Made by a program: the position numbers and the translations under genes
Shown: positions 33,054 through 43,790 of the stretch, in pieces
Position numbering within the stretch: the first letter of the stretch is position 1
How the letters are laid out: each line of letters opens with the position of its first letter
Notes under the pieces: model-generated
Seen by the model: only the letters and a program-made list of their open reading frames with translations
Database searches by the model: none
What the model was told of the DNA's origin: nothing
Source of the DNA: Bagarius yarrelli
Lineage: Eukaryota; Chordata; Actinopteri; Siluriformes; Sisoridae
DNA: 64,000 nt
Reading direction: 5' to 3'
Assembly: GCA_005784505.1 (NCBI GenBank)
Contig: VCAZ01000038.1
Coordinates: forward strand, 1,337,898-1,401,897

Positions 33054-33862
33054 AATTACAATAAAAAAACAACCCAAGAAGCATGTAGGATGCAAAAACT
33101 GGAGAAAACATTCAACATTCTGTTCTAGTGAGATATTGTGTAAACTGAGATCCTTCTGAAAATGATTTTCACCAGATTGTGGAATTTTCCCATTCAGCCA
33201 CTATAAAACAAAACATTTCAGGCAATAATGATGGGTAAGAAGTTTTTACTTGTGGTAGTTATTGTTCCAGTTCAAAAATGTATTCACATTAATCATCTTA
33301 AACCATGTCTTCATTGAGCTTCATTTAAACACAGGAACCGTCATCATGCTGGACCAGATTTGCATCCCTTAGTCTCTGTGAAGGAATAATTAAATTCTAT
33401 AACATACAAAGACATTTTAGTCACCTGTGTGCTTCCATCTCTGTGACAAGTGTTTTGGAAAAGTGTCCACAAACATCTGCACAAAAACCTTCACCTCATA
33501 TCTCAAATCGGCTCTTTGTGTTTTTGTCGGTTGTCTGGCAGATACACTGGAAGCAGTTGGCAGAGATGAACATCATCACAGTGCCAAATTTAATTCCATT
33601 TATGAAACACACCCACAACTTACTAATTACATTAATTACCGTGAAGGATATTTAAACAAGGAAACTAAGTACATCATAAGGTTTAGTCCCTGCCATAACT
33701 TAAGCTGTAGCATTGGCCAACATATCTGTTACCTATATACAAAAATAATTTATCTAGTCTCAAAATATTGTAGAAAATCAACACATGCTTTATGTTTTTT
33801 ATCTTTATTATTCTGGTTAGACAGAATGCAACATATGGCATAGTCAGCTAGTTCCAATGTTC
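33054..33862. other. no supported gene
   Basis: The 138-codon plus frame at 33427-33843 is Cys/His/Tyr-rich in places, but without a spaced zinc-finger pattern or any family resemblance. A second frame overlaps it. Treated as chance. Confidence 0.45.
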
Positions 33863-34050
33863 TTGGGAGGTTGTAGTGCAGTGATTAAGGTGTTGGACTG
33901 CTAATTGGAAGATTCTGGGTTTGATTCCCAGCATAACCAAGTTACCACTGCTGGGCCCCTGAGCAAGGCCCTCAACTCATTATTGCTCAGTTGTATAAAA
34001 GAGATAAATGGATAAATGCGCCTGCCAAATGTCATAAATGTAAAAGTAAA
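33863..34050 (+). mobile_element. SINE-A, cluster copy 1
   Basis: Head 'ttgtagtgcagtgattaagg', B-box-like 'gggtttgattcccagcata', and a shortened tail 'gataaatgcgcctgccaaat'. It is followed by 'acttccaatgttctagg', which echoes the 5' flank 'agttccaatgttcttgg'. Confidence 0.9.
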
Positions 34051-34069
34051 TGTACTTCCAATGTTCTAG

Positions 34070-34237
34070 GAAAGTGGTTGCACAATGGTTAAAGTGTTGG
34101 ACTGCTAATTAGTAGAATGGGTTTTGACTCCCATCACCACCAAGTTACCACATCTTGGCCCCTGAGCAAGGCCCTTAACCCCAATTGCTGTTCCCCCAAT
34201 AGTTGTATAAAAGAGATAATTGTAAGTCATCCTGGAT
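34070..34237 (+). mobile_element. SINE-A, cluster copy 2
   Basis: Same strand as copy 1 and 20 bp downstream. Contains 'cacaatggttaaagtgttgg' and 'cctgagcaaggcccttaacc', with the tail cut at 'gtcatcctggatg'. Confidence 0.88.
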
Positions 34238-34243
34238 GTTCTT

Positions 34244-34390
34244 GGGAATTGGTAGCTTAGTGGTTATGCTAATTGGAAGATTGTGGGTTTAAATCCCAGC
34301 AACACTAAGTTACCACTGCTGGGCCTCTAAACAAGGCCCACAAACCCCAATTGCTCAGAGCGTCTGCCAAATGCAATAAATGTAAATGTA
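34244..34390 (+). mobile_element. SINE-A, cluster copy 3
   Basis: Begins 'gggaattggtagcttagtgg'. The middle has lost about 30 bp, joining 'ccaattgctcag' straight to 'agcgtctgccaaatg'. Confidence 0.85.
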
Positions 34391-34439
34391 TTTTGTTTAT
34401 CTTGTTCCCAGTGGTAGAACATTTGATGTGATAAATATA

Positions 34440-34617
34440 CATTTACATTTTTGGAGTTTGGCAGACCTCCTTATTCAGAGCGACTTACATTTATCTCTTT
34501 ATACAACTAAGCAATTGGGCCTTGCTCAGGGGCCCAAAGGTGGTAACTTAGTGGTGCTAGGAATCGAACCCTAATTTTTCAATTAGCAGTCCAGCATCTT
34601 AACAACTGCACCCCACT
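34440..34617 (-). mobile_element. SINE-A, cluster copy 4 (inverted)
   Basis: Opposite to copies 1-3, so it can pair with them as a hairpin. 'ttcagagcgacttacattta', 'ggaatcgaaccctaat' and 'catcttaacaactgcac' are clear. Confidence 0.9.
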
Positions 34618-34670
34618 ATAATACTAGCAATATAATACAGTAGTAATAGTAATGTAGGAGTTAAGGAAAG

Positions 34671-34793
34671 TGCCACCACTGCTGGGCCCCCCGAGCAAGG
34701 CCCTTAACCCCTAATTGTTCAGTTGCATCAAAAAAAGAGATACATGTAAGCCCTCTGTATAAGGACGTCTGCTAAATGCTTTAAATGTAAATG
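34671..34793 (+). mobile_element. SINE-A, cluster copy 5 (5'-truncated)
   Basis: Starts at 'gccaccactgctgggccccc' without the head and retains the tail 'gtataaggacgtctgctaaa'. Confidence 0.85.
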
Positions 34794-35324
34794 TGTGTAA
34801 TTATCTAGTGTTAACAGAATAAAGCTGTTGTCCATAGCGCTACATGTCTAATGTCCATTTTGGTGCACAGTGAAGTGACTGAGTGCGGTTGTGTGTTAAT
34901 GTCCATTGAGTGGCCATTAATGTCCATAATTAAGCAGGTGAGAGTAAGGTGATGGGTGGCACCAGGCTATTTTGGGCTCTGACAGCTGGGGGGGGAGAAG
35001 GTTTGCAGATCCTTGTAATGCGAACACAAATAAATCAATGTAATTTGTATAAATATTTAAAGTTACTAAGCTTTAATGAGCTTTTTATATTACTACAGCG
35101 AGAAGAAAATTAGCATTTGCAGCCGGCTATATGTTTACAAAAAATAAACCGATCACGGGTGCCGGGCAGTGGTGCCGTTATCATGTATCAAGAAGTTGTA
35201 CAGTATATGATGTGGATGCAGTATTCCCAAATTTCCTCTTTATTTAAACTAGATGTTCCAGACCAGATCCAGAATGTCAATTTCGAGAGCTTCAGGAAGG
35301 AGTGAAAGATCTTCAGTGGTCATT
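34794..35324. other. no gene seen
   Basis: Unique DNA, with 'taatgtccatt' repeated three times around 34845-34930 and a nine-G run near 34985. Confidence 0.55.
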
Positions 35325-35500
35325 TTGTCAAAGCAGTTTTACACAATCAAAGAAAATTATGACATTGTGAATAAAACAGAAATCAGTTAGTCCCTCATTG
35401 TCCCTGATGAGCAAGCCGAGGGCGACGGTGGCATGGAAAACCTTGAGCCTTAAGAAACCTTGAGAGGAACCAGACTGGGTGATAATCAGATGGCAGGAAT
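35325..35500 (+). mobile_element. REP-D-type fragment (variant)
   Basis: 'tttgtcaaagcagttttaca', 'gagcaagccgagggcgacgg' and 'ttgagaggaaccagactggg', the forward version of 26932-27063. Confidence 0.7.
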
Positions 35501-35670
35501 TGATGAGGATCTACTCGACACTGGTGACCCTACCTTCTTTACCCCATTCACAGAATTAGACCAAATCCAAAATAACCACTTACATGAGCAACATTGATCG
35601 ATGCACAATGTACATTTCAAAGTGATTTAACTTTTATCTGGCAGGCCCATTAAAATTTGTTGTAAAATTC

Positions 35671-36045
35671 ATTCAACCATTTTCCATAACTGCTTATTCT
35701 CTAATTCGGGGTCACAGGGATCCGCTGGAGTCTATCCCAGCCGTTTATGAACGGGCGAAAGGCAGGAGGGGTACACCCGGGAAAGGTCTTCCAGTCCATC
35801 ACAGGGCCACACACACACACACCTATGTGTGCCACACACCTACACCAGGGCCACACACACACACACACCTATGGGCAATTTAGAATTACCAAACAACCAT
35901 GTTATTGGACCATGCGAGAAAACTGGAGAACCCAGAGTAAACCTACACATGCATACACAACACAGAAAGGCCCCTGCCTGGGAATCGAACCCAGGCCTTC
36001 TTGCTGTGAGGCAACCCTACTAACCACTAAGCCACCATGCTGCCC
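35671..36045 (-). mobile_element. SINE-C with internal duplication
   Basis: Full length, but the CA-rich centre is present twice ('gggccacacacacacacac..cctatg', about 35803-35875), making it about 45 bp longer than other copies. The head ends 'ctaaccactaagccaccatg'. Confidence 0.92.
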
Positions 36046-36990
36046 TGTTATAAAATTTACAAACAAAATCCAATTTGTTCAAAGAATCTGAGTTAAAAAC
36101 ACTACCATCCCATCAGTTTTTTGTTGAATTTCATCTTGTTGTGAACCATCTACAGCCTTGACCACCTCACAGTTCCCTTCCATTTAGTTCCCATGGAAAC
36201 ACTTGGTAACTCAGGACAGGATAGATGGAAAAAAGAGATACAGTGCTCTCAGATAAAGCCGACGGCGAGCGTCCACCTACTCAGAACTGAAACACTAGAA
36301 GTCTTACCATAGGCAAAGAGCAGTCGCTCACGACTCCTGCCATGTTCCCTCCTCTTGTTTGATGCAGCTCAGCCGCTTACTCAGTTTAATCCTGGTCTTT
36401 TTCATGTCTTCCAGATCTTTATCTTAAAGTCAAAAGGCTTGTCTTTTAGTTGGTTTTAATTATGTATAGTATGAATAATTGATGTAGGGGATTATGATAC
36501 TTGCTGGTGTTAATTAAATTCCTATTTGTATTATGCATTTAAAGAGGTATTATGCTTTTTTTAATATCACAACTCTGATATGGTGTGTATAGTGAACCGT
36601 TCATTTGCTGTAGAAAATGTACGGTGGTCATTAGGTGATAGATACATTAATTGCACCCTTCGTTGTTCCACTTAAATAACAAAGAAATAGAATATTTTGG
36701 TGTGTATGATGCTGATTGGCCATCTATTTATTATGGAGACATTTTTTGTTGTTGCTACTTTTAGGTTATGATCTGAAATGCGACCGTATCTTCTGATATG
36801 CATGGAATGAGATTGGTCACAAACACAATCATACACACGTGTAGTGTAAGTTCCGCCTATGGTAATGTACAGTTCAGAAAATAGTTCAGTTGATGCTGTC
36901 ATTAAAAATAACGAATAAACACCATAACTAATTTCGTGTCTGTGTCCAAAAAAGCTAAAGTGTAGATATTTTTATTTATCACATAAACTA
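36046..36990. other. mostly unique DNA; one candidate exon
   Basis: A locally CpG-richer patch at 36255-36385 stands out in otherwise AT-rich sequence (see 36332-36422). The remainder shows nothing I can assign. Confidence 0.5.
36332..36422 (-). CDS. candidate 91-bp internal exon, unidentified
   Basis: On the minus strand a pyrimidine-rich acceptor 'cttttgactttaag' at 36423 is followed by 91 open bases and a donor GTGAGC (plus positions 36326-36331). The frame gives 29 codons beginning KDLEDMKKTR.., basic and protein-like, with split codons at each end. A second donor, ATG|GTAAGA, lies at 36302-36307; with it an ATG at plus 36341-36343 in good context gives MAGVVSDCSLPM. I recognise neither peptide. 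A chance arrangement is quite possible. Confidence 0.2.
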
Positions 36991-37204
36991 CACTACAGGG
37001 AAATTTATTTCTTTACATAACCCATCTTAGAAAGTTGGGGTCAAAGGGCAGGGTCAGCTATAATACGGTGCCCCAGGAAGGGTTAAGAGCAGGAAGGGTT
37101 AAGAGTCTTGCTCAGGGATGTAACAGTGGTAAACTTGCAGAAGTGGAGCTTGAACTTTGGACTTCCTGGTCTTTCAATCAACAACTTTGCATTAACCGTT
37201 TGGG
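36991..37204 (-). mobile_element. SINE-B
   Basis: 'cataacccatcttagaaagt', 'aggaagggttaaga' (duplicated once) and head 'attaaccgtttgggg'. It runs directly into a SINE-C copy in the opposite orientation. Confidence 0.85.
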
Positions 37205-37490
37205 GCAACACGGTGGCTTGGTGGTTAGCACGGTTTCCTCACAGCAAGAAGGCCCAGGTTTGATTGCCTTTCTGTGTGGAGTTTGCATGTTCTCCCTGTG
37301 CTTGTGTAGGTTTACTGCGTGTTCTCTGGAGTCCAAAAACATGTATGTTAGGTTGATTGGTGATTGTAATTTGCCCATAGGAGTGAGTGTGTGTGTGGCC
37401 CTATGATGGACTGGCGACCTGTCCAGGGTCCCCGTGACTTCGAATTAGGGAATAAGCAGGTATAGAAGATGAAAAAAAAAAATGAATAAT
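37205..37490 (+). mobile_element. SINE-C, near full length
   Basis: Head 'aacacggtggcttggtggtt', then 'tcctcacagcaagaaggccc' and 'tccaaaaacatgtatgttag'. A deletion joins 'gacctgtccagggt' to 'ccccgtgacttcgaa'. The tail is A-rich. Confidence 0.92.
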
Positions 37491-38194
37491 TGTACTAATA
37501 CGTGTTTAGTATGTTAACATAACTTTACTTATTAAACACAAACCTAACATTACTCAAGATAAATAAATACTATATATGATTCACTTTGCTGATATACTTC
37601 ATCTAATGCTTTACATATCATTTCTTTTGACACCCAAAAAAGGTAGCCAGCCGACTATTTCAGAAGAATCTATCAACGACCAAAGAAATATAACTTTTTC
37701 ATGTTTGCTCGTTATTTATCACTTATACTATCGATATCGAGGTGTTACATTCCGGTATCGTACCGAAAGCCAGAATGATGGTATCGAGTCATCCCTATTG
37801 AATAGTCAGTCAGTCAGTCAGTGTACTAATCTGCATTATTGACTCGAACAGCTCATGCACAGACAAAAAACAAATAACTACTAGACACAGCTGGATTGAT
37901 TAGAGAATGTTTATACAGAAAGTCTGACCCCTACAGAGTTAGAGGGCACCGAGTCTAGAAAACATATCACGAAATGCTTTGGGATAAAAATTCACACTTC
38001 TACAGTGTTGCTGTCTTTTTAGAGGTGACTTTATAGACTGTTAGTTGAATTTAAAGTTTTTTGTGTAAGAATCATTGACATCCTAAAATAGGATAAAAGA
38101 GAGAGAGAGAGAGAGATGGAAAATAGAGAGAGAGAGAGAGAAGAGAGAGAGAGACATTGTAGAATCATTTTTTTAATAGTATTTCAGTAGATTA
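37491..38194. other. no gene seen; possible hAT scrap
   Basis: 37720-37800 has 'actatcgatatcgagg' and 'ggtatcgtaccgaaag', ending 'cgagtcatccct', reminiscent of hAT-type ends but too short to assign. A (CAGT)4-5 run lies at about 37804-37823. Confidence 0.45.
38099..38154. repeat. (GA)n microsatellite, interrupted
   Basis: GA runs separated by 'tggaaaata' and 'gaa'. Confidence 0.95.
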
Positions 38195-38280
38195 GGGAAG
38201 CGGTAGTGCTGTGGTTAAATTTTTGAATCGGAAGATTGTGGGTTCAAAGCGGCCACTTAATGGCCGCTCAGCTGGATAAA
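38195..38280 (+). mobile_element. SINE-A head fragment
   Basis: 'agcggtagtgctgtggttaa', 'gaagattgtgggttcaaa', then an abrupt jump to 'ctcagctggataaa'. Confidence 0.7.
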
Positions 38281-38380
38281 AAAATATGTGTGTGAAATGT
38301 GGTTTTACAATAAGGTCAAAGTGCTCATAGATACCAAATGATTATTAATAGAGTTCAAATAAGCGACATATTGACACATT

Positions 38381-38570
38381 ACATATACAGCATTTGGCAG
38401 ACGCCCTTATCCAGAGCGACTTACAGTATTCCCTGTTATACAACTGAGCAATTGGGGGTTAAGGGCCTTGCTCAGGGGCCCAGCGGTGGTGGCTTGGTGG
38501 TGCTGGGAATCAAACCCCGGTCTTCAAGTTGATGGTCCAATACCTTAACCACTGCGCCACCACTTCCCCA
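38381..38570 (-). mobile_element. SINE-A, full length and well preserved
   Basis: 'catttggcagacgcccttat', 'ccagagcgacttacag', 'gggttaagggccttgctcag', 'gggaatcaaaccccgg' and 'accactgcgccaccactt'. One of the youngest-looking SINE-A copies in the window. Confidence 0.93.
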
Positions 38571-38680
38571 CTTCCTGCTACGTGTTTTTTTTAGACTGAC
38601 CTGGAATTCTTGTCATTTTGTTTATTCTTTTTTAACATCTTGAAGTGAAAATATAGTCTACGGGTGATGATCTCCCTCCG

Positions 38681-38684
<4 letters not shown>

Positions 38685-38711
<27 letters not shown>
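38685..38711. repeat. (CA)n microsatellite
   Basis: Perfect CA run. Confidence 0.95.
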
Positions 38712-38715
<4 letters not shown>

Positions 38716-40039
38716 GTCCTCCTCTACTTCATCTTTCAGCTAAACGTGCGCAAAACTTAAGCGATTCTTAGCCACTCCAAAGTTCCGCAGGACAATTTAT
38801 ATAAACGAATTACATAAAAATCGTATATTTATTACTGTTTGACAGCATTGAAGGAACGCCGCCAAATGTAGCGTTGAAAAGTAAAGTTTTTTTTGCTAAA
38901 AATGTACTTGAGTAAGAGTAAATTACACATCATTAAATATACTCAAAAAAGTACACATCGTTGAATTTAACATCATTAAATATACTCAAATATACTCATA
39001 AAATATGCTCAATATACTCAAAAAAAATTACTCAAGTAAATGTAACAAAGTAAATGCAATTTGTTACTACACACATCTGGTGTTCAATGATGTGACTTAA
39101 TGCTACATGCTAAATGTAAATGGTTGGGACGACTTTCCTAGAGGGAAGTCATTAACAAGATCAAAACAGTGGCCTCCAAAAAACTAAGAAATTGAAAACA
39201 AGCTGCTGATGTACCAGCTACGCTAACAGGCACAGAAAGTCAGGAATGAATTTGTGGTTCGGCATAGTTGATATTACGAATCTAGTTGTGTAGTAAAAGT
39301 CGTAATCTATGAAATGTAACTGGACTTCCTCTCCAGCTGTGATTATTATTATCATAAGAGATTATACGCAAAATGTATTGCACCCTAAAGCCTTTTATTA
39401 TTACAATAATTCTTCCCGGTATGATATGTAGTTTGAGGTTTTTCATTATTCTCTGCGGTTTGCTGTCATTTTTCAGAGACTGTGTGATCTTAAGAAGCTG
39501 AGAGAAACAAAATGGAAACCATGCTGAAGCACTTACACTCACACTCCAAATCGCTTAAGAGGAACTTGAGAATCTAATAATAAATAGGTTGTTTTTTTTA
39601 GAGCTTTTACCACAGGACATAAGTACCTGACAGCCAGGAGCACAGTTCATAAAACAAAAGCCTTCAGTGTCAACTAATTGTAACTGCTGCCATGCAAATG
39701 CTATAAAAAGTGCACAAATAAGAAAAGCCATAAGGGCAAATAGAGCATTAACTACTGCCCCTCCGTCTGTTCTTTCACGTCAATGTTCAGACTGAAACTC
39801 CTGAGGCGTGTTTTCATGCACAGTTGGTGTGTTTTTATAGATTAGCATCCTAGAGCTAAATAAATGATCTAAACACACACTGCTTTAAATAATTTCAAGC
39901 ATTGTTAAGTGCTAATCATGCATTAATACGGTATGTATGTAAGACCAATGATGAATCATTGGTTTTAATGCCATGTGGTTTTATTTCCAAAACAACAAAC
40001 AACAAAAATACAGACCAGTAAGTCAAAATTTTGAATAGT
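38712..40039. other. no gene seen; local 'tatactcaa' repeats
   Basis: The phrase 'catcattaaatatactcaaa' or its parts recur five times in 38925-39030. Otherwise unique AT-rich DNA; the minus frame at 39282-39542 has no motif. Confidence 0.5.
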
Positions 40040-40239
40040 CACACTGAACAGATCACCAGTTCATCACAGGGCCACACACTCACTCCTATGGATGATTTCC
40101 ACCAATCTATCTAACATAAATGTTTTTGGACTGTAGGAGAAAACCGGAGAACCCAGAGCAAACTCTGCATGCATGGGGAGAACATACAAACTTACAGAAA
40201 GGCCTCTGCAGGGGATACGAACCTAGAACCTTCTTGCCA
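40040..40239 (-). mobile_element. SINE-C, both ends missing
   Basis: 'gaacagatcaccagttcatc' to 'cgaacctagaaccttcttgc'. The terminal 'tatacccgc' part and the tRNA-like head are lost. Confidence 0.85.
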
Positions 40240-40336
40240 TATCGACATCATATACTGTGCAATACGCTAATACACTGGTACAATGATTTGATCATGATTA
40301 ACACATAGCACATTTTAACTGTACTCTCTATAGGAA

Positions 40337-40545
40337 GGGCAACACGGGGGCTTAGTGGTTAGCACTGTTGCCTCACAGCAAAAAAAAACCCTAGTTCGAT
40401 TCCCCTGTCATGGACTGGTGACCTATCCAGGGTGTACAGGCCTTTTGCCCTTTTAGGCAAAAACGGCTGGGATAGACTCCAGCAGATCCCCGTGACCCCG
40501 AATTACAAAATCAGCGGGTATAGAAGATGAATGAATAAATGAATG
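40337..40545 (+). mobile_element. SINE-C, internally deleted
   Basis: Head 'gggcaacacgggggcttagt' and 3' end 'gcgggtatagaagatgaatg' are present. A deletion removes the central ~150 bp between 'cgattcccctg' and 'tcatggactggtgacc'. It lies inverted relative to the neighbouring copy. Confidence 0.9.
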
Positions 40546-40621
40546 GGAAATTTTAATATAGTTTACATAGACTAAAGGCTGAAAATTAATAAAAGACAGT
40601 AGCAGTTAAGACAAAATTGAT

Positions 40622-40752
40622 GGTATAGGGATGCGATAAACGAGGACATGAAGTTAGTGTGTGTGAGTGAAGAGGATGTAGAGAATAAGGTTAGGTGGAG
40701 ACAGATGATTCGCTGTGGCGACCCTAAAACGGAACAGCCGAAAGGAGAAGTA
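40622..40752 (+). mobile_element. RTE-like LINE 3' end
   Basis: 'agggatgcgataaacgagga', 'gtgaagaggatgtagagaat' and 'ggtggagacagatgattcgc' to 'gaacagccgaaaggagaag'. It encodes the last ~35 residues of the LINE protein. Confidence 0.9.
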
Positions 40753-40781
40753 GCAAATAGACAAAAAAATATGAGTACATT

Positions 40782-40960
40782 TTAGTGGTTAAGGTGTTGG
40801 AGTGATATCAGAAAGACCGGGGATCGATTCCCAGCACCACCGAGCCATCTTTCTGAGCCCCTGAGCAAGGCCCCTAACCCCCAATTACTCAGTTGTATAA
40901 AAGAGATAAATGTAAGTTGCTCTGGATAAGGATGTCTGCCAAATGCTGTAAATGTATATG
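40782..40960 (+). mobile_element. SINE-A
   Basis: 'ttagtggttaaggtgttgga', 'gatcgattcccagcaccacc' and tail 'gttgctctggataaggatgt'. Its 'gatatcagaaagaccgggg' variant is shared with the 58.3-kb copy, so the two belong to one subfamily. Confidence 0.92.
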
Positions 40961-42690
40961 AGGCAGCAGAGCTTTGGCTAATTCCATTTTGGAGCCAGAG
41001 GGCACCATGTCCTTTCACTTGGCTAAATACTCTCATTAGGCTAATAACTTACAAATGCTTTATACTTAGATGTAATATCAGCTAAGGAACTTACTTAGAT
41101 AAATAAATATAATAAAATATTTGCATGCAGAATATTACAAAACTTTAGGACTGGTCTGATTCGATCATTTATCCAAGGTAACCAATACAAACAGGAATAT
41201 ATTAGTGGTACTATTAATTATTAATAAATGATCGATTAATCTATAAATTAATAACTTATCAGAAATCAATGCATTTTTAATGCAAATGTTTAAGGTATCG
41301 TTTCGTTGGGAATGAAATGGCAGGGCAAAGTGGATTAAATTTACCCTCTGATTAAGCAATCTAACAAATTAAATACTGAATTTTGGGAAAGCTATTTGTA
41401 CTAATACGCTGTCTGTTCGGTGTTCGGTGTCTATTACATTACCATATCCTCTGTCATTTAGAGACCAACCCAAAGTACATCGTGTAAGCATTTCCAATTT
41501 TTTTTCGAATCCTGCATTAGTACAGCCATCCCAACTCTGTCTTTCATTACCAATGATCTCTGTTCTGTTTTTACCCCTTATGGTGTCCTTTGTTTAATAA
41601 TGTGTTTTTATGTGTAAATCAGGCTTAATACATACCACCATCTGTGACTGCCTTTTTCCGAGAGCTTTTCAATGACTCTCCATTTGCTCAAGCGTTTCTT
41701 ATACAACAGCCATCATTTCAGCAGCAGGGCCAAACAAATGCAGTGCAGTAGGTAGACTATTTTTTTTTTCTAATCAGACAAATGAGCTGTTCTTTATTAG
41801 AATCGGTTTGCCTACAATATTATATTATTATGCTTATAGGGAGCATACTTACACGTGTTGTGTTTTTTGAGATAAAATACACTTTCTTAATGATCCCAGT
41901 CATTCCTTAAGTTTCCCTTTAACTCCTTTATCTAAGGTGTGGAAATTCAGGCTTACAGACTCGTTCGACCGAATGTGACACCACTGAGGTGTAAACGTGA
42001 CGAGTAAAACTATAAAAAAATGTAAAACAACATTTAGAAGGACTAATACTAAAAATACACTTAAATTATCCTTGATGTGTGTTGGTCTTTTACAATTCTT
42101 CCTCAAATTGTATCTTTCTTGTCATTGGTTGATTGCTTCCGCATGGTGTTCAGGCGTTTCCTGTTTAGTTGATTGTTAAATGAATTATTTGCACTGTAAC
42201 CTTAAGCCTGATAGCGACAGTAAACCTCTTCTGAATGGAACCGCTTTTACGTCTCTTCAGAATTGCAGCTTTTGCAGAACTGCAGCTTTTGCAACCAAAC
42301 ATTTTAATTTTAAAAGCATGAGTCATATAGTGCTGCATAAAAGACAGCATTCGTAGGGAAATTGTTCTTACAGCAAAAGAACATTTATTACCCCTGTCTG
42401 AAAGCTTTGAAAGTAGTGTGTCTCGCTAAAGTGTTTGCAAATGTCAGTGAATCATTTGGTTCAACATTATACATTGCTGCTTGGTGCAAAAACTTTACCA
42501 AAGCTTGCAACAAAAATCCACTTTTATTTTTGACACCATTGTTGATGGTTTTCTTTATCGGGAATCAAATGAAATTTTGTTAAACTTCGCATAAATATAC
42601 TTCCTCAATAAACAAATGAAGGAAAATTCTATTATTTCTGTGTTTAGAAAAATGTATAAAATGATGTCATCATTTATCCATCCATCCATC
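40961..42690. other. no gene seen
   Basis: AT-rich unique DNA. The short frames at 41165, 41900, 41997 and 42362 overlap on opposite strands and show no motif. Confidence 0.5.
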
Positions 42691-42910
42691 TGGGCAGTGG
42701 TGGCTTCAATGGTCAAGGTGCTGAGTTGTTGATTGGAAAGCCAGGAAAACCTGTATTCAAGCCCCACCACTGCCAGTCACCCAATGTTGGATCCCTAGGT
42801 CACCCCTTTTGCTCCAGGGGCACTGTATCATAACTGACCCTGTGCTCTGACACCAACTATCTAAGATGGGATATGTAAAGAAACAACTAACAAATTTTAC
42901 TGTGCTGTAG
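42691..42910 (+). mobile_element. SINE-B, full length
   Basis: 'gggcagtggtggcttcaatg', 'caagccccaccactgccagt', 'gctccaggggcactgtatca' and 'ctaagatgggatatgtaaag'. Preceded by a short (ATCC)n run. Confidence 0.9.
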
Positions 42911-42984
42911 ATTTATGTGACAAATAAAAACATTTCCATTATATTTTTTTATTGTCCATCCATCCATCCACCCATCCACCCATC

Positions 42985-43155
42985 AGGGCAGTGGTGGTTC
43001 AAATGGTTAAGTTGCAGAGTTGTTGATTGAAAGGGCAGTAAGACCTGGATTCAAGCCCCACCAGCGCCAGTCACCCACAGTTGGGTCCTTGAGTAACCCC
43101 TCCTGCTCCAGGGGTGCTCTGACCCCAACTTTCTAAGATGGGATATGTGAAGATT
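42985..43155 (+). mobile_element. SINE-B, second tandem copy
   Basis: Same orientation as the copy 75 bp upstream, with a (CCAT)n run between them. About 25 bp is missing before 'gctctgaccccaactttc'. Confidence 0.9.
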
Positions 43156-43189
43156 ATCTATCCATCCATTTATCTATCCATGCACTGTT

Positions 43190-43290
43190 TATAACCATTA
43201 TTTTTAATCAGGGACATGGGGATCTGCTGGAGTCTATCCTTTCTGTCAATAGGTAAAAAGCAAGGGTCACCCTGTACAGATCTGTCATCT
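43190..43290 (-). mobile_element. SINE-C fragment
   Basis: 'gggatctgctggagtctatc' followed by 'gtcaccctgtacagatc'. Only the 3' third is present. Confidence 0.7.
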
Positions 43291-43790
43291 ACATCTGACT
43301 TTCTCCCCAGAACATCTAACATGATCCGTCCCCCTGATGAACTCATTCCTAATCCTGTCCAACCTCGTCACTCCCAAAGAAAACCTCAACATCTTCAGCT
43401 CGGCTACCTTCCAGCTCTGCCACCTGTCTCTTCCTCAGTGCCACTGTATCTAAACCATACATCATAGCTGGTCTCACCACTGTCTCTAAACCATACATCA
43501 TAGCTGGTCTCACCACTGTCTCTAAACCATACATCATAGCTGGTCTCACCACTGTCTCTAAAAACCATACATCATAGCTGGTCTCACCACTGTCTCTAAA
43601 CCATACATCATAGCTGGTCTCACCACTGTCTCTAAACCATACATCATAGCTGGTCTCACCACTGTCTCTAAACCATACATCATAGCTGGTCTCACCACTG
43701 TCTTGTACACCTTCCCCTTAATTCTAGCTGATATTCTACTGTCAAACATCACTAGTAAATAAGATGCATAGTACAAATGCCTAAATGACC
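43291..43790 (-). mobile_element. RTE-like LINE fragment with expanded 36-bp unit
   Basis: Minus-strand peptides 'ISARIKGKVYKT' and 'VALRKRQVAELEGSR' flank seven tandem copies of a 12-residue unit, VVRPAMMYGLET. The unit occurs once in an ordinary reverse-transcriptase C-terminus of this LINE type. Downstream, 'DRIRNEFIRGTDHVR'-type sequence continues into the plus-start side. No complete ORF. Confidence 0.88.
43445..43706. repeat. 36-bp minisatellite made from LINE coding DNA
   Basis: Starts of 'catcatagctgg' fall at 43460, 43496, 43532, 43570, 43606, 43642 and 43678. All intervals are 36 bp except one of 38 bp (an 'aa' insertion), so six of the seven junctions with their flanks keep frame. 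Confidence 0.97.

Noticed and set aside
33427..33843. 138-codon plus frame with scattered Cys and His
   Set aside because: No regular CxxC..HxxxH spacing, no family resemblance, no splice context; compatible with chance.
37720..37800. Possible hAT terminus
   Set aside because: Too short, one end only, no target duplication.
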